This document shows positions 40,621 through 49,869 of a stretch of 64,000 nt of DNA, piece by piece. Origin of the DNA: FEN-1139 sp964396375 (lineage in GTDB: Bacteria; Myxococcota_A; Polyangia; Polyangiales; Polyangiaceae); assembly GCA_964396375.1 (NCBI GenBank), contig CAYNEY010000004.1, positions 103,203 to 167,202 on the forward strand, in the 5' to 3' direction. A model generated the notes under the pieces. The model searched no databases. It was not told the DNA's origin and saw only the letters and a program-made list of their open reading frames with translations. The translations under genes were made by a program, and so were the position numbers. How positions within the stretch are numbered: the first letter of the stretch is position 1; each line of letters begins with the position of its first letter.

Positions 40621-43017
40621 TCAGAGCGTGACCTCCACCTCTGCCACTGTTCCGGCGGGGAGGAGAGGCAGAGGCGCATTGGCGGGCACGGGCTTTCCGT
40701 CGACCGTGATCTCTGACACCCCACTCTCCACATGCCGTGGGTTCTTGACGGTGATCCGGTATGTGGCGCCGCGGAAACGCCGCTCGGCAACGAAGCCGTC
40801 CCATGCCGAGGGGAGTACCGGAGCGATGCGGAGCCCGTCCCAATCCGGACGAATCCCGAGGATGTGTTGAGTGCCGGCGACGTAGGACCAGGTGGCGGTG
40901 CCGGACAACCACGGAAGACGTGACGCTCCGTGCCGCCGACTGTAGCGGCCGTGGGTCGATTGACAATGCACGTAGGGCTCGATCTGCCGGAGCTCTGCCC
41001 GCTCGTTGTAAGCTGACGGCATGTAGGCGCGGTAGTACTCGTAGGCGCGATTGCCACGGCCGAGTTTGGCCTCAGCGATCACCGCCCAGCCCTGCGGGTG
41101 GCAGAAGATCCCGCTGTTTTCCTTCATGCCTGGGTTGAAGAGCACGGCGCGCACCTCTTCGCAGGCGGTGGTCCTGAATGGAGGATCGCAGAGCATCAGG
41201 CCGTAGGGGGTTGAAAGGTGCCGGTGACAGGAGTCCATTGCTTTCTTGGCCTGCTCGCCGGTGGCGGCCTCGGCGATCACCGCCCAGGTCTGGCTGTTGA
41301 GGAAAATCGAACCTTCGGGATCCGCCTTGGTGCCGATGATGCTGCCGTTCTCTCGGAAAGCTCGGACGAACCAGTCACCATCCCAGGTGTGCTCTTGGAT
41401 GGCGGCATCCAGTTCCGCCAACTTGCCGGTGGCCCAAGCCAGCTCCACCGGTCGAGCCAGTCGCTTCGTCACCTCTTGATACGTGACGAGTGCGTGCCTC
41501 AGTTGGAACGTCACCATCACGCTTTCCCCGCGGTAGCCGAGTTTCAGGCAGTCATTCCAGTCCGCTGCCAAGCCACAGGGGAGCTGGTGAACGCCCCGGC
41601 GCTCCCAGTTGAACTCGATGGCGCGTCGCAGATGGCCGAGCACGCTAGCCTCTCCCTGATCGGCGAAGGGGAGGATCCTGTCGAAAAAACCCTGATCCCC
41701 TGTCTCCTTGACATAGGCCACTACCGTATCGAAGAGCCAGAGGCAGTCGTCGGAGCGGTACTCCTCGAGAGGGGGAGGGTTCTCTTCGCCTGGGTGATGA
41801 GAAAACGGCTTTACTACCGGCATGGCCCCACCGTTCGCCACTTGCCCGGTCAGCATCAGCTCCAGCCGCTCGCGCGCCTGTTCGGGGATCGCCGGTAAGA
41901 CCCCGAGGATGTCCTGAACCGTGTCCCGATAGCCAAGACCGTCGCGTTCCCCCGAGTAGACCAGGCTGGCAGCACGGGACCAGGCGAAGGTGATGAGGCA
42001 GTTGTAAGCGTTCCACACGTTGATCATGTGGTCGAAATCGGCGTCGGGCGTCTCGACCTTGAGGTTCTGGAGTTGGGTGTGCCAGTGCTCCCGCACCTCT
42101 TCGAGCGCCGCGCGGATCTTTTCGATGCTGCCCATCTCCGCCAAAGCGGATTTGGCAACCTTCGCGGGTGAGCCAACTCCCATCAACACCGCGATGGTCT
42201 TGGTCTCACCTGGGGTGAGCACCAGTTCGGTCGTCACCGTACCGCAGGCGTTGTCCCCGTGAGCGCGGCTGTTCGTGCAGCGGCCAGTCTCGACAACGAT
42301 CGGATTCTGATAGGTGCGATAAGGGCCGATGAAGGCTTCGCGGTCCGTGTCGAAGCCGCGGACCTCTGCCCCAACCAAGCAGAGGAAGCTGTGACGGCTC
42401 TGATCGCGCATCTGAAACAGGTTCGGAGCCTCTGGCAGATTGGTGGAGATCCCGTGGTGGAGGACACCATCTTCGAAGTTGCAATCGACGATGTACTGGG
42501 AGTACTGTAGGTTGAAGAGATCCTGCCAGGCATTGTATTCACTCGCGTACTCGACGTAGGAGAAGACATCGAGGGTGCGCGGCTCTGCACTCCGGTTCGT
42601 GACCTCCAACATCCACACCTCGTAGTGTCGACCGAGCGGCACGAAGTAGGTGGTATGGGTCTCGATTCCACCGTACTTCGACTCGATGATCGTGTAGGCG
42701 GTGCCGTGACGACACGCCGACTGATAGCGTTCGAGGGGCTTGCCGACTGGCTGCCAGGAACTGCTCCAGTAGTCGCCAGTGGCGCGGTCGCGGAGGTAGA
42801 AATAGCGGCCCGGCTGGTCCATTGGGATGGCATTGAATCGGAGGCGCGTGAACCGGCCCTGCGCGGCAGACTTGAAGAAGCTGTAGCCTCCCGCGTTGTT
42901 GGTGATGATCGCGCCGTACTCGGTGGAACCGAGGTAGTTGCTCCAGGAGCGGGGAGTGTCGGGACGCGTGATGACGTACTCGCGACGCTGATCGTCAAAC
43001 CTTCCGTAGCTTGTCAT
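40621..43017 (-). CDS. GH94 disaccharide phosphorylase (cellobiose/chitobiose type)
   Basis: 798 residues, matching the 790-820 of cellobiose and N,N'-diacetylchitobiose phosphorylases. It opens YGRFDDQRREYVITRPDTPRSW, with a beta-sandwich then an (alpha/alpha)6 barrel. The general acid is expected in EYRSDDCLWLFDTVVAYVKETGD; other anchors are LPCGLAADWNDCLKLGYRGES, MKENSGIFCHPQGWAVIAEA and WLSGTATWSYVAGTQHILGI. Inverting phosphorolysis would yield sugar-1-phosphate plus sugar. No signal peptide, so cytoplasmic. With the xylanase and GH27 enzyme it points to polysaccharide use. Exact substrate is not determined by sequence alone. Confidence 0.9.
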   Translation of the reverse strand: MTSYGRFDDQRREYVITRPDTPRSWSNYLGSTEYGAIITNNAGGYSFFKSAAQGRFTRLRFNAIPMDQPGRYFYLRDRATGDYWSSSWQPVGKPLERYQSACRHGTAYTIIESKYGGIETHTTYFVPLGRHYEVWMLEVTNRSAEPRTLDVFSYVEYASEYNAWQDLFNLQYSQYIVDCNFEDGVLHHGISTNLPEAPNLFQMRDQSRHSFLCLVGAEVRGFDTDREAFIGPYRTYQNPIVVETGRCTNSRAHGDNACGTVTTELVLTPGETKTIAVLMGVGSPAKVAKSALAEMGSIEKIRAALEEVREHWHTQLQNLKVETPDADFDHMINVWNAYNCLITFAWSRAASLVYSGERDGLGYRDTVQDILGVLPAIPEQARERLELMLTGQVANGGAMPVVKPFSHHPGEENPPPLEEYRSDDCLWLFDTVVAYVKETGDQGFFDRILPFADQGEASVLGHLRRAIEFNWERRGVHQLPCGLAADWNDCLKLGYRGESVMVTFQLRHALVTYQEVTKRLARPVELAWATGKLAELDAAIQEHTWDGDWFVRAFRENGSIIGTKADPEGSIFLNSQTWAVIAEAATGEQAKKAMDSCHRHLSTPYGLMLCDPPFRTTACEEVRAVLFNPGMKENSGIFCHPQGWAVIAEAKLGRGNRAYEYYRAYMPSAYNERAELRQIEPYVHCQSTHGRYSRRHGASRLPWLSGTATWSYVAGTQHILGIRPDWDGLRIAPVLPSAWDGFVAERRFRGATYRITVKNPRHVESGVSEITVDGKPVPANAPLPLLPAGTVAEVEVTL

Positions 43018-43140
43018 GGTCGAGCTAGCTTACAGAAGCTCCGCCCAATAGCACAGGCAAATGACCTCACTTCTGGGTTGAGCTTCCCGCGAGACCAGGA
43101 CAGGACGGCCGTGCCGCCGTGCCGGCGACACGGAGTCGGC

Positions 43141-44457
43141 TCAGGCTGGCTCTGGGAGTGAACGCTCGTTCATCACCAGTTGGGCGAGGCTCTGGCGTTC
43201 GCGGATGGTGACAAGTGAGCCGTCCGGTCGCACAAGGAGTTCAGGAGCCTGCCGGTGTGAGTTGTAACCGGTGAGCGACATGCTCGAACAGTAGGCACCG
43301 GCGCCGCCGATGACCACATAGTCACCGATCTCGGGCTCGGCCATACGCCGCGGGATGACGGTGTGCTGTTCGTCGAGGGTCTGGCAATCACCAGTCTCGC
43401 AGCAGCGACCGACCACCACCTGTGGCAAGAGGGCTTGAGACGGGAGTGCGAACTCATCGGAGAGTACTCGACCATCTCGGGCTACCACCGAAAACGGGTG
43501 GCGCGAACCATACAGAAGGGGCCGTGTGTTGGTCTCCATGCCCGCGTCCAGGATCAAGAAGTCGAAGCCATCCGGACCCGAGGATTTCTTGTCCAGCACC
43601 CGCGACACGATCACACCGGCGTTGGCAACCAGGTAGGTCCCGGGCTCGACGGCCATTTTGAGCTTCCTACCAGTGCGCGCCGAAAATTCGCTGAATCGCC
43701 GCTCGGCGTAGCGTCCGAGCGCGGTGATGTCAGCCGAACTCTCGTCGGGCATGCGCGCCACGCGGAACCCACCTCCCAGATTGACGGTGGTCGCTTCCGG
43801 GAAGAACTGCTCCACGATGGTGAGCACGCGGTCGATGTTCGACTGCCAGAGTTCCGGCGCACCGCCCGAGCCAATGTGGGTGTGCACCTCGACGATTGGC
43901 ATTCGGTGCGCTCGAGCCCGCCTCACCACCTCTGGGAGGGCGTCGAGGTGGATGCCAAAGCTCGAGTATTTGTCGCCAGTATTGCGGGTGCGGCTCTCGC
44001 CCGTGCCCACCCCTGGATTCACCCGGATCGAGATGGCGCACTGCTCGGTCGTGGCCGACCGCGCCAAGAGTTCGAGCTGCCGGAGCGAACATACGTTGTA
44101 CTCGAGTCCGGCGGCCATCAGCTGCTCGAGCTCCTCGCGGTCGTCACCTTCCGGAACCTCCTGGGTGGTGAGCATGATCCGCTGGTCTGCCACACCGGCC
44201 AGACGCGCCCGTCGCACCTCATTCAGAGAACTTGCGTCGATACCGAGGCCCTGGCCCGTGACAAGCTGCAGGATGGCGCGGTTACTGTTGGCCTTCATCG
44301 CGTAGGCGACGCGCAATCCGAAGGCGTTGGGCATCGCGCGCACGCGGCGACAGCGGTCGATGATCGTGGCCTCATCGTACAGGTAGACGGGAGTGCCAGC
44401 GAGCGCGACGGCGCGCTCGAGGAGGGCGGGGGACGGCGAGAAGGGCGGAGGATTCAT
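43141..44457 (-). CDS. lysA: Diaminopimelate decarboxylase
   Basis: 438 residues of fold-type III PLP enzymes. PLP lysine K55 in VAYAMKANSNRAIL, HTHIGSGG, the glycine loop NLGGGFRVAR and the second active-site cysteine in VGRCCETGDCQTL are all present. It converts meso-DAP to L-lysine. The start is the ATG at 44455-44457, four bases after dapL; an upstream 48-residue extension would overlap dapL and is rejected. Order dapF-dapL-lysA on one strand indicates a lysine/peptidoglycan operon. Confidence 0.93.
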   Translation of the reverse strand: MNPPPFSPSPALLERAVALAGTPVYLYDEATIIDRCRRVRAMPNAFGLRVAYAMKANSNRAILQLVTGQGLGIDASSLNEVRRARLAGVADQRIMLTTQEVPEGDDREELEQLMAAGLEYNVCSLRQLELLARSATTEQCAISIRVNPGVGTGESRTRNTGDKYSSFGIHLDALPEVVRRARAHRMPIVEVHTHIGSGGAPELWQSNIDRVLTIVEQFFPEATTVNLGGGFRVARMPDESSADITALGRYAERRFSEFSARTGRKLKMAVEPGTYLVANAGVIVSRVLDKKSSGPDGFDFLILDAGMETNTRPLLYGSRHPFSVVARDGRVLSDEFALPSQALLPQVVVGRCCETGDCQTLDEQHTVIPRRMAEPEIGDYVVIGGAGAYCSSMSLTGYNSHRQAPELLVRPDGSLVTIRERQSLAQLVMNERSLPEPA

Positions 44458-44461
44458 CGGG

Positions 44462-45694
44462 CTAGTCGAGGCGAAGGTTGTTCTGGATGCTCGAGATCGC
44501 GGCCTGTATGCTCTCGCGGCGACCGAAGGCGCTGAGCCGGAAGTAGCCCTCGCCGCTCGGGCCAAAGCCGGAGCCAGGGGTGCCAACCACATGCGCTTCA
44601 TCGAGGAGCTTGTCGAAGAAGTCCCAACTCCGCAGCTTGCCCGGGGTTTGCAGCCAGATATACGGCGCGTTGTCGCCGCCGAAGCAGGTGAGTCCGATCT
44701 GGGTCAGCCCACTTCGGATCAGGGACGCGTTGGTCATGTAGTAGTCGACCATCGCTTGACACTCGCGCTTCCCTTCCGGTGAGAGAGCTGCCAGCGCACC
44801 GGCTTGAACGACGTTGGATGCACCGTTGAAGAACGTACTCTGGCGCCTCATCCACAGGCGATTGACCTTGCCCGGCTCGGGGTCGTCGATGACCAGTGTC
44901 TTTGGAACCACCGCCCAACCCAGGCGCACGCCCGTGAAACCTGCACCCTTGCTCAGGGAGTAGAACTCAATCGCGCATTCGCGCGCTCCTTCGATCTGAT
45001 AGATGCTGGTCGGGAGCTCAGGATCGCGGATGTAATCTCGATAGGCCGCGTCAAAAAGGATGATGGCGCGGTGTGCGCGGGCGTAGGCAACGAAGCCTTC
45101 GAGTTGAGCGCGGGTTGCCACGTTGCCAGTCGGGTTATTCGGACTGCAGAGGTAAATGAGATCGACGTCTCCAGAGGGTGGTGTCGGAAAGAAGCCGTTG
45201 TCCTCGCCGCACGGCATGTAGACGAAGCCCTGGTAAAGCCCGCGCTCTGGATCGTAGCTCCCCGCGCGTCCCCCGATCACGTTGGTGTCGACGTACACCG
45301 GGTAGGCCGGATCTTGGATGGCCACGCGGGCATCCGCGGAGAAGATGCTCTGGATGTTGCCGGTGTCGGGTTTGGCGCCGTCGCTGACGAAAACCTCGTC
45401 TGGACGCACCTCCGCACCCCGCTCGGCGTAATCGTGGACGATGGCCTGACGGAGCGGGAGTTCGCCCTCGTAATCGCCGTATCCGGTGTAGGTGTCACGG
45501 TGAGCCAGACGGTCGACTCCAGCGTGCAGTCCGGCCACGATGGTCGGCGTGAGTGGCTCGGTGGTGTCGCCGATCCCCATCCGGAGCAGCTCCACGCCAG
45601 GATGGGTCTCGGTGAAGGAGCGAGCCCGGCGGGCAATCTCCGGGAAGAGGTAACCTTGGGCTAGCTTGTCGTACCAGGGGTTTGTCCGCACCAT
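44462..45694 (-). CDS. dapL: LL-diaminopimelate aminotransferase
   Basis: 410 residues, class I/II aminotransferase. MGIGDTTEPLTPTIVAGLHAGVDRLA, YGDYEGELPLRQAI, VSDGAKPDTGNIQSIF and the PLP lysine in FYSLSKGAGFTGVRLGWAVVP are diagnostic of DapL. It makes LL-DAP from tetrahydrodipicolinate in one step, bypassing DapD/C/E. dapF sits just upstream and lysA just downstream, so the three steps to lysine are co-encoded. Confidence 0.95.
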   Translation of the reverse strand: MVRTNPWYDKLAQGYLFPEIARRARSFTETHPGVELLRMGIGDTTEPLTPTIVAGLHAGVDRLAHRDTYTGYGDYEGELPLRQAIVHDYAERGAEVRPDEVFVSDGAKPDTGNIQSIFSADARVAIQDPAYPVYVDTNVIGGRAGSYDPERGLYQGFVYMPCGEDNGFFPTPPSGDVDLIYLCSPNNPTGNVATRAQLEGFVAYARAHRAIILFDAAYRDYIRDPELPTSIYQIEGARECAIEFYSLSKGAGFTGVRLGWAVVPKTLVIDDPEPGKVNRLWMRRQSTFFNGASNVVQAGALAALSPEGKRECQAMVDYYMTNASLIRSGLTQIGLTCFGGDNAPYIWLQTPGKLRSWDFFDKLLDEAHVVGTPGSGFGPSGEGYFRLSAFGRRESIQAAISSIQNNLRLD

Positions 45695-45697
45695 GCC

Positions 45698-46552
45698 TTA
45701 GCTCCTTTCGATCCGGCTCGAGAACGCCTCCGGGTTCAACGTCCCTTCTGCCACACGTGTCACAGGCCCGGTCATCTCCACTGAGTAGTTGTCGTTGACG
45801 GTGATCTTCAAGGTTCCACCGGGCATGTGCGCAGTGATGTCGCGGTCGCAGTGGCCGAGGCGGCGGGCCACTGCCGCGGCAGCGCTGCTGCTGCTACCAG
45901 AGGCCAGTGTGTAGCCAGCGCCGCGCTCCCAGATCTCGATCTTGATCGTGTTTCGATCGAGGATCTTCAGGAACTGAACGTTGGTGCGGTTGGGGAACCG
46001 GGGGTCACACTCGATGAGCGGGCCGAAGCGGCGGGCTAGCTCCGGCGTCGGCTCTGGTATTGCGACCACGCAGTGGGGATTGCCGATACTCGCCGCACAA
46101 TAGGTGAGCTCTTCACCATCTATTCGGAACGCTTCCGAGAGCACCTCGCGCGCCGCGCCGAGCACTGGGATCTTGGTGCTGTCGAAGGTAACGCGACCCA
46201 TCTCCACATCAACCAGCTGCCCGCCGGGGTGGACTCGAGAGCGCACGGTGCCACCCATGGTCACAATCGAGAAGGGCTCTGAGCCGACCAGGTGTTGATC
46301 GAAGAGGAACGCCGAGAAGATGCGGAGACCATTGCCGCTCTTCTCGGCTTCGCTCCCATCTGGATTGAAGATCCGCAGGCGAAAATCCCCCTCCGAGGTC
46401 GGGAGCGGGCCGAAGAGGATGCCGTCGGAGCCCACGCCGTAGTTGCGGTGGCAGATCAGCTCAATCTCCTCGCGGCGGAGCTCGCGCCCGAGCCGCGCCG
46501 GATCCATCACCAGGTAGTCGTTGCCCAGTCCGTGATACTTGAAGAATTGCAT
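45698..46552 (-). CDS. dapF: DapF-family epimerase with both catalytic Cys replaced by Ser
   Basis: 284 residues, full DapF length, starting ATG at 46550-46552. The fold motifs NDYLVMD, NPDGSEAEKSGNGLRIF and ERGAGYTLASGSSSSAAAAVA align with the two active-site loops. In E. coli DapF these hold Cys73 (CGNGARC) and Cys217 (ACGTGACA). Here they are S72 and S218. Its position in dapF-dapL-lysA suggests it still converts LL-DAP to meso-DAP, perhaps by a serine-based or altered base pair, or a relaxed specificity. A sequencing error in both sites is unlikely. Confidence 0.85.
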   Translation of the reverse strand: MQFFKYHGLGNDYLVMDPARLGRELRREEIELICHRNYGVGSDGILFGPLPTSEGDFRLRIFNPDGSEAEKSGNGLRIFSAFLFDQHLVGSEPFSIVTMGGTVRSRVHPGGQLVDVEMGRVTFDSTKIPVLGAAREVLSEAFRIDGEELTYCAASIGNPHCVVAIPEPTPELARRFGPLIECDPRFPNRTNVQFLKILDRNTIKIEIWERGAGYTLASGSSSSAAAAVARRLGHCDRDITAHMPGGTLKITVNDNYSVEMTGPVTRVAEGTLNPEAFSSRIERS

Positions 46553-46644
46553 GGCCGTGCCTGTGTCGGGCGAGCGACCGCTCCTACCCTGAGGAACCGC
46601 CGAGTTCAAGGCGTTTGGAGCTGCTCGAGCCGAGTTGATTTGCC

Positions 46645-47022
46645 ATGCTGAGCCGGGGAGGTCACCCCCTGTCCAGCCTCGCAATCTTTGTTGCCCTCGT
46701 TGTTCTTGCTATCCTGCTTGCCGTCCTGGTCGTCTCGGCCCAACGGGCGCGGCTGATCTTTCGTATCCGGCGGGAAAGGGGCACAACGACGGCAGAAGGG
46801 CGCATCCCGCCGCGGCTGCTTGGCGATCTCCGGGAGGCGCTGGAGGTGGCAGGTGGTGGTCCGGTGGTGGTGAGCTGCTACCGGAGTGGGGAGGGTGTGG
46901 AGCTCGCGATCAGGGGGGAGCTCCACCCAGACCGCCAACAGATCCTGCGAAACCTGGTTGGCATGTGGCCGGTTGTGCGGTTGATGACCGCACCTCGCCT
47001 CTCCCCTCGTTCGAGGCGCTAG
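46645..47022 (+). CDS. DUF3634 membrane protein
   Basis: 125 residues. One N-terminal transmembrane helix (about 12-33) with a short lead, then a cytoplasmic domain with RARLIFRIRRERGTTTAEGRIPPRLLGDLREAL and GVELAIRGELHPDRQQILRNLVG, matching DUF3634. Function unknown. It lies divergent from dapF and 200 bp before glmS. Confidence 0.75.
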   Translation: MLSRGGHPLSSLAIFVALVVLAILLAVLVVSAQRARLIFRIRRERGTTTAEGRIPPRLLGDLREALEVAGGGPVVVSCYRSGEGVELAIRGELHPDRQQILRNLVGMWPVVRLMTAPRLSPRSRR

Positions 47023-47222
47023 ACCTCCATGATGCTGGCGCCCCTCGCGGGTACGCTCTCGAGCTTCAGCCACCGCGGAAACGCTACGTTTCCCATGCGC
47101 GGGACGACGTCCCTTGCCACGTCGCCAAAAAGTGGCCCGAACAGCGTTTGGGTGCGAAAACCGGGGCTACTGACCCGGCTCGGAGTCCGCCGTGGGTGGA
47201 TGCCGAAAGTTGAGACGAAACG

Positions 47223-49046
47223 ATGTGCGGAATCGTCGGATACGTGGGATCGAACCAAGCGGCGCCGCTCCTGCTCGAGGGGCTTCGGCGGTTGGAATAC
47301 CGAGGCTACGACTCGGCGGGTTTGGCACTGCTCACCGATAACCGGATTTGCCTGATCCGCGCGGCAGGCAAGCTGGACAACCTCTCTGCCCTGGTGGCCG
47401 ACCTTCGGCCAGAAGGCAAGACCGGGATTGGTCACACACGCTGGGCGACCCACGGGCGACCCACCGAGCTCAACGCTCATCCTCACATGGTGGGGGATGT
47501 GGCGGTCGTCCACAACGGGATCATCGAGAACCATGTGGCTTTGAAGCGCNNNNNNNNNNGCACTGTGTTCTCGAGCGACACCGACACCGAGATCGTCGCG
47601 CATCTCGTGGCTCGTGCCAAAGAGCGGCTGGGCTCCCTCGTCGCCGCGGTTCGGGAGGCCTTGCGGCAGATCCGCGGGGCTTACGCGCTCGGGGTGGTTT
47701 CGAACAGCGAGCCTGAGCTGATCGTCGTGGCACGGAAATCCTCGCCGTTGGTGATTGGCTACGGGGAGGGGGCTATGCTGTGCGCGAGTGACATCCCGGC
47801 GCTGTTGGGCCAAACGCGCCGGATCCTGGTGCTGGAGGATGGCGAGATCGCTGAGCTCTTTCCGACCGGTGCTCGGATCAGTGACGCCTCCGGTAACAGC
47901 GTGATGCGTGAGCCTCGGATGGTCGACATCAGCCCCGTGTTGGCCGAAAAGGAGGGCTTCAAGCACTTCATGCTGAAGGAGATCCACGAGCAACCGCGGG
48001 CCGTCGAGGACACGTTGCGCGGCCGGATCTTGCTCGAGGAAGGTGATGTGGTGGACGAGGAGATGGGCCTCTTTCCCGAGCTCGCGCACACCATCGATCG
48101 TGTGGTCTTCGTGGCCTGTGGCACCAGTTTTCACGCCTCCTTGTGTGGGCGCTATTGGATCGAGCAACTGGCGAGGGTGCCAGCCCAGGCCGAGCTGGCG
48201 AGCGAGACGCGGAATCGCGAGCCCGTGTTCACCGAACGAGATCTGGTAGTAGCGGTCAGTCAATCCGGCGAGACTGCAGACACCATCGCGGCCTTGGAGG
48301 TCGCCCGGAAGGCGGGGGCCCAGGTGTTGGCGATCTGCAACGTCCTCGACAGCGCGATTGCGCGGATGAGTCGGGGGGCGCTCTACACCCACGCTGGGCC
48401 GGAGATAGGTGTGGCATCCACCAAGTGTTTTACCACCCAGCTCGCGGCCATGCTGTTGCTTTCGGTGTGGCTTGGGCGCCGGAGGAAGACCCTGTTCGCA
48501 AGCGAGGCTCGCCGGGTACTCGAAGCGCTGGTCCAAGCTCCGAGCAAGATGCGCCGTGCCCTCGAGTGCCGGGTGCCGGCCCAGAGCATCGCTCGGCGCT
48601 GGTTGCATGCCGAGCACATGCTCTTCTTGGGTCGGGGGCTCGGTTACCCAATCGCCCTGGAGGGAGCCCTGAAGCTGAAAGAGATAAGCTACGCGCATGC
48701 TGAGGGTTACGCCGCCGGTGAGATGAAGCACGGCCCCATCGCTTTGATCGACGAGTCGATGCCGGTGGTGGTGGTGCTCCCCAATGACGCCCACTTCCCG
48801 AAGACACTGTCGAACCTCGAGGAAGTGAGGGCGCGTGATGGGCAGGTGATCGCGGTGGTGAGTGAAGACCACGCGGAGGCCGATGGCATCGCACAAGCGG
48901 AGCTCCGCATACCGAAAGCCGCGCCAGAGATCCTGCCCCTCTTGACCATCATCCCCCTGCAGCTGCTCGCGTACTACATGGCCGACCTCAAGGGCACCGA
49001 CGTGGACCAGCCGAGAAACCTCGCGAAAACCGTGACCGTGGAGTAG
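47223..49046 (+). CDS. glmS: Glutamine-fructose-6-phosphate aminotransferase (contains 10-N gap)
   Basis: About 607 residues. Catalytic Cys2 is exposed after Met removal (MCGIVGYVG). The glutaminase domain has RRLEYRGYDSAGLAL, HTRWATHGRPTELNAHPH and SSDTDTEIVAHLV. Two SIS domains follow (VACGTSFHASLCGRYWIEQ, SQSGETADTIAAL, ASTKCFTTQLAA), then YAAGEMKHGPIALI and the C-terminus AKTVTVE. Ten N at 47550-47559 interrupt the loop before TVFSSD; the frame is kept, but the family usually has about two more residues there. It makes glucosamine-6-phosphate for peptidoglycan and LPS. No glmS ribozyme core was recognised upstream. Confidence 0.95.
   Translation: MCGIVGYVGSNQAAPLLLEGLRRLEYRGYDSAGLALLTDNRICLIRAAGKLDNLSALVADLRPEGKTGIGHTRWATHGRPTELNAHPHMVGDVAVVHNGIIENHVALKRXXXXTVFSSDTDTEIVAHLVARAKERLGSLVAAVREALRQIRGAYALGVVSNSEPELIVVARKSSPLVIGYGEGAMLCASDIPALLGQTRRILVLEDGEIAELFPTGARISDASGNSVMREPRMVDISPVLAEKEGFKHFMLKEIHEQPRAVEDTLRGRILLEEGDVVDEEMGLFPELAHTIDRVVFVACGTSFHASLCGRYWIEQLARVPAQAELASETRNREPVFTERDLVVAVSQSGETADTIAALEVARKAGAQVLAICNVLDSAIARMSRGALYTHAGPEIGVASTKCFTTQLAAMLLLSVWLGRRRKTLFASEARRVLEALVQAPSKMRRALECRVPAQSIARRWLHAEHMLFLGRGLGYPIALEGALKLKEISYAHAEGYAAGEMKHGPIALIDESMPVVVVLPNDAHFPKTLSNLEEVRARDGQVIAVVSEDHAEADGIAQAELRIPKAAPEILPLLTIIPLQLLAYYMADLKGTDVDQPRNLAKTVTVE
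47550..47559. other. Assembly gap of 10 N within glmS
   Basis: Ten N between ...TTGAAGCGC and GCACTGTG. True length is unknown; comparison with the family suggests about 16 bases, which also keeps frame. Confidence 0.95.
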
Positions 49047-49056
49047 GCTAGGCGCC

Positions 49057-49830
49057 ATGATTTCTCGGTTCTGGATCGCAACTCTCCTCGGCCCGCTTTG
49101 GCTCGCCTGTGGTGGCTCCACACCGTCGGCTAGCAAGGTGCCAGCGGATCACGCCGCCCCCGTGGACTCGGAGCGCACCTCTGCAAAGGTTGAGGCCGAC
49201 TCTCCCCCGGGGGAACCCTCGGAGACTGCGAGCGCGACCGACGACGCTGTGCCGACTGAGTGTGCGCACCGGGATCCCCCATGCCGGCCCCCCTCCAAGT
49301 GGGTGGAGAAGCTGTGTGCGGACGTCCACCCGGGCCTCGCGCTCTACATGTTTCAGAGCGGGCAGCCCTGGGAGCGCTTGTATCTCCGCGGTAAGACTGC
49401 GGCGATCAACGCCTCCGGTGGGGCTACGATGGAAGGATGGTTGGAGTTCGACGAGGAAGTGCTGATGTTGCGGATGCGCCGCGCCGACCCGAACGGGATT
49501 CAGGTTTCTGGCGCGACCGAATCCTACGAGGCCCTGCGTTGGGACGGCTCTTGTGTTTCACTATCGGGCGGTGAGGTGACCACGAGTCGCCCCCCTTCCC
49601 CCAAAAACTCGGCTGTGACCTGGCGTTTTCTCGACCCCAACATCCAGGAGGCGTTGAAGGAAGACGAGGTGGTGCGCGAGGGCTATCGGACGCGGCAAAG
49701 GGAATGCAAGGGGGCCACCATGGGTCAGGTGAGCGCTGCCTGCGAGAAGGCGGACAAGAAGCTGAGCGTGCTCGTCGCAGAGAGTGTGCGGCGGGGCACG
49801 AAGATCCCGTTGCCCCAGAAGCTTCCATGA
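49057..49830 (+). CDS. Hypothetical lipoprotein
   Basis: 257 residues. Signal MISRFWIATLLGPLWLAC has lipobox WLAC, then a Ser/Ala/Pro-rich spacer (about 20-75). The domain from about 75 has paired cysteines (ECAHRDPPC...LCADVHPG), alternating strands and a helical C-terminus. I do not recognise the family. It starts 10 bp after the glmS stop, likely co-transcribed. Confidence 0.68.
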   Translation: MISRFWIATLLGPLWLACGGSTPSASKVPADHAAPVDSERTSAKVEADSPPGEPSETASATDDAVPTECAHRDPPCRPPSKWVEKLCADVHPGLALYMFQSGQPWERLYLRGKTAAINASGGATMEGWLEFDEEVLMLRMRRADPNGIQVSGATESYEALRWDGSCVSLSGGEVTTSRPPSPKNSAVTWRFLDPNIQEALKEDEVVREGYRTRQRECKGATMGQVSAACEKADKKLSVLVAESVRRGTKIPLPQKLP

Positions 49831-49869
49831 TCGCAGATCATCGTGTCCAGTGAGAAAGGAAGGAGAGCC

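Noticed and set aside
47023..47222. glmS ribozyme
   Set aside because: The 200-bp leader lacks the recognisable core; the ribozyme is mainly known from Gram-positive bacteria.
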